DNA from: Curtobacterium oceanosedimentum
GTDB taxonomy: Bacteria; Actinomycetota; Actinomycetes; Actinomycetales; Microbacteriaceae
Assembly (NCBI RefSeq): GCF_020297365.1
Contig: NZ_JAIXIG010000014.1
Location: forward strand, 19,686-83,685
DNA: 64,000 nucleotides
Direction: 5' to 3'
Shown here: positions 62,286 to 64,000 of the stretch, piece by piece
How the letters are laid out: each line of letters begins with the position of its first letter
Position numbering within the stretch: the first letter of the stretch is position 1
The notes under the pieces: model-generated
Seen by the model: the letters and a program-made list of their open reading frames with translations, nothing else
Told to the model about the DNA's origin: nothing
The model's database searches: none
Translations under genes and position numbers: made by a program

Positions 62286-62735
62286 GTGGAAGCAACGCGC
62301 GAGCAGACGGTCGAGACGCTCCTCGTCTCGGTCAACCGCCTCATCCGCCGCGCCGCGCAGTCGACGGGCAACACGACGTCGGCAGCGGTGTGGCGCACCC
62401 TCGGCATCCTCGAGACCGACGGCCCGCTGCGGCTCGGAGCCCTGGCTGCGGCGTCCCGCGTCGCGCAACCCACGATGACCCGGCTCGTCGCCGGCATGCT
62501 CACCGACGGCCTGGTCAGCCGCACCGTCGACCCCGGTGACTCCCGCGGACAGCGCATCGAGCTCACCGAGGCCGGTCGAGCGCGACTCGCGACGTGGCGC
62601 GCCACCCTCACCACCACGGTCGGACCGCTCTTCGCCGACCTCAGCGACGACGACTGGGACGCCCTGCACCGTGTGGCGTCGCTGGTCGCCGAGCGGACCC
62701 GGACGACACCCAACGGAACGGAGATCCCCGCGTGA
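62286..62735 (+). CDS. MarR family transcriptional regulator
   Basis: 149 residues. The winged helix-turn-helix contains WRTLGILETDGPLRLGALAA, SRVAQPTMTRLVAGMLTDGL (recognition helix) and VDPGDSRGQRIELTEAGRAR (wing). The GTG at 62286 (VEATREQTVETLLVSV) is fixed by the leaderless -10. The stop overlaps the MFS start by 4 nt, so regulator and transporter form one unit, typical of efflux pumps induced by their own substrate. Confidence 0.9.
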   Translation: MEATREQTVETLLVSVNRLIRRAAQSTGNTTSAAVWRTLGILETDGPLRLGALAAASRVAQPTMTRLVAGMLTDGLVSRTVDPGDSRGQRIELTEAGRARLATWRATLTTTVGPLFADLSDDDWDALHRVASLVAERTRTTPNGTEIPA

Positions 62736-63973
62736 ACGCCCACGCACCAGCCGGCCGGTCCGGCTCCATCCTCAAGCAGCCGTCGGCGGTCTGGGCGATC
62801 GCCTTCGCTTGCGTCGTCGCCTTCATGGGCATCGGGCTCGTCGACCCGATCCTGCCCGCGATCGCGACGTCGCTCGACGCCACGGCGGCGCAGACCGAAC
62901 TGCTCTTCACGAGCTACCTCGCCGTGACCGGCGTCGCCATGTTCTTCACCAGCTGGGTCTCGAGCCGCATCGGCGCGAAGCGCACCCTGCTCATCGGTCT
63001 CGCACTCATCGTGCTGTTCTCGATCCTCGCGGCCACGTCGAACAGCGTGTGGAACATCATCGACTTCCGAGCGGGTTGGGGCCTGGGCAACGCGCTCTTC
63101 ATCTCGACCGCACTCGCCACCATCGTCGGCGCCGCATCGGGCGGGACCGCCTCGGCGATCATCCTGTACGAGGCGGCGCTCGGCCTCGGCATCGCGATCG
63201 GGCCCCTCGTCGGCGGCCTGCTCGGCTCCGTCAGCTGGCGCGGCCCGTTCTTCGGCGTGACGACCCTGATGGCCGTGGCCTTCATCGCCGTCGCCGTGAT
63301 GCTGCGGTCCTCGAGCCTGGAGCAGCCCGTGCCGACGAAGCTGTCCGCACCCTTCCGCGCACTCGGCCGCCCGGCACTCGCCGCACTCGCCGCCACCGCG
63401 CTGTTCTACAACATCGGTTTCTTCGTGCTGCTCGCCTACACGCCCTTCCCGCTCGGCTTCGGGGCGCTCGGCATCGGCTTCACGTTCTTCGGCTGGGGCG
63501 TCGGGCTCGCGATCACCTCGGTGTGGGTCGCCCCGATGCTCACCGCCCGGATGCGCCGGACCACCGTGCTCAAGGTCGCACTGCCCCTGCTCGCGCTCGA
63601 CCTGTTCGCCGCGGCCGTCGTCGTCCGGTCGCAGGTCGGATTGGTGGTCTGCGTCGTGATCGGCGGGCTCGTGCTCGGGGTGCTCAACACCGTGCTGACC
63701 GAGTGCGTGATGGAGGCCACCGATCTCCCCCGTTCCGTGGCTTCGAGTGCCTACTCGGCCGTCCGGTTCATCGGCGGTGCCATCGCCCCTCCGGTCGCGA
63801 CCCTGCTCGCCGAGGCGTTCTCCCCCTCGGCCGCCTACGTCTTCGCCGGAGCGTCCGTCGCGGTCGCCTTCGTCGTGGTGCTCGGGACGACCCGGGTCCT
63901 GCGGCGGGTCGACGACGGTCCCGAGCCGGAGCGGGTCGAGGCCGAGGCGATCAGCGCGGGCGAGATGGCGTAG
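62732..63973 (+). CDS. MFS transporter, drug-efflux type
   Basis: 413 residues, 12 predicted membrane helices. FMGIGLVDPILPAIATSLDA in helix 1, SSRIGAKRTLLIG between helices 2 and 3 (motif A-like), and LGIAIGPLVGGLLGSVSWRG in helix 5 (motif C, typical of antiporters) identify a drug:H+ antiporter-type MFS protein. The GTG start at 62732 overlaps the MarR stop by 4 nt. Co-transcription with MarR supports an efflux role for an unknown compound. The remaining 27 nt to the window end hold no feature. Confidence 0.9.
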   Translation: MNAHAPAGRSGSILKQPSAVWAIAFACVVAFMGIGLVDPILPAIATSLDATAAQTELLFTSYLAVTGVAMFFTSWVSSRIGAKRTLLIGLALIVLFSILAATSNSVWNIIDFRAGWGLGNALFISTALATIVGAASGGTASAIILYEAALGLGIAIGPLVGGLLGSVSWRGPFFGVTTLMAVAFIAVAVMLRSSSLEQPVPTKLSAPFRALGRPALAALAATALFYNIGFFVLLAYTPFPLGFGALGIGFTFFGWGVGLAITSVWVAPMLTARMRRTTVLKVALPLLALDLFAAAVVVRSQVGLVVCVVIGGLVLGVLNTVLTECVMEATDLPRSVASSAYSAVRFIGGAIAPPVATLLAEAFSPSAAYVFAGASVAVAFVVVLGTTRVLRRVDDGPEPERVEAEAISAGEMA

Positions 63974-64000
63974 CGCGGGGGCCCCGGGGGCGGGTCGCCC

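Overview
The window is very GC-rich, has many GTG and some TTG starts, ATGA/GTGA gene overlaps and a paired clpP1/clpP2. It is a chromosomal segment of an actinobacterium. The gene content and protein flavour fit Microbacteriaceae and most resemble Curtobacterium; the genus is an inference. There are about 60 protein genes and three tRNAs. I see no rRNA, CRISPR, integrase or transposase.

Layout. (1) 1-8.2 kb: the end of a CDF cation transporter, a TetR regulator, a dipeptide/nickel-type ABC operon with a fused two-domain ATPase, and a ProP-like symporter. (2) 8.5-21.7 kb: housekeeping backbone with valS, a TetR/hydrolase pair with palindromic operators, an M3 oligopeptidase, clpX, a YcnI-CopC copper pair, clpP2-clpP1, tig, tRNA-Pro and tRNA-Gly. 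(3) 21.8-41.8 kb: accessory block. Its centre is a six-gene minus-strand operon (secreted Endo H-like GH18, cytoplasmic GH38 alpha-mannosidase, GH5 glycosidase, CUT1 ABC importer) with a divergent LacI regulator, read here as a high-mannose N-glycan foraging locus. It also holds a two-component system, an EamA exporter, an SOS-boxed small gene, a serine hydrolase, a PaiB-like protein and an amidohydrolase, plus REP-like repeats. (4) 41.8-56.6 kb: backbone again, with nei1, rpiB, a DsbA-like protein, pepN, mscS, a group II truncated haemoglobin, two thioesterases, ettA, ssb and msrA. The order clpX-clpP2-clpP1-tig ... nei-rpiB-DsbA-pepN ... glbO matches what I recall of Mycobacterium tuberculosis Rv2457c-Rv2470, so block 3 looks like an insertion into conserved backbone. 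(5) 56.7-64 kb: a membrane-anchored disordered protein, tRNA-Arg, a CMP-nonulosonate cassette (NeuA-like, SAF-less NeuB-like, putative glycosyltransferase), a small thioredoxin, and a MarR-MFS pair.

Regulation visible in the sequence. At least 15 genes have a TANNNT -10 hexamer only 6-10 nt before the start codon, which implies leaderless or nearly leaderless transcripts. Convergent gene pairs are separated by long, often perfect palindromes acting as two-way terminators; several are built from a recurring GGAGGC(A/C)CG motif. Candidate operators are visible for LacI, TetR, LexA, MarR and a BlaI/CopY-type repressor.
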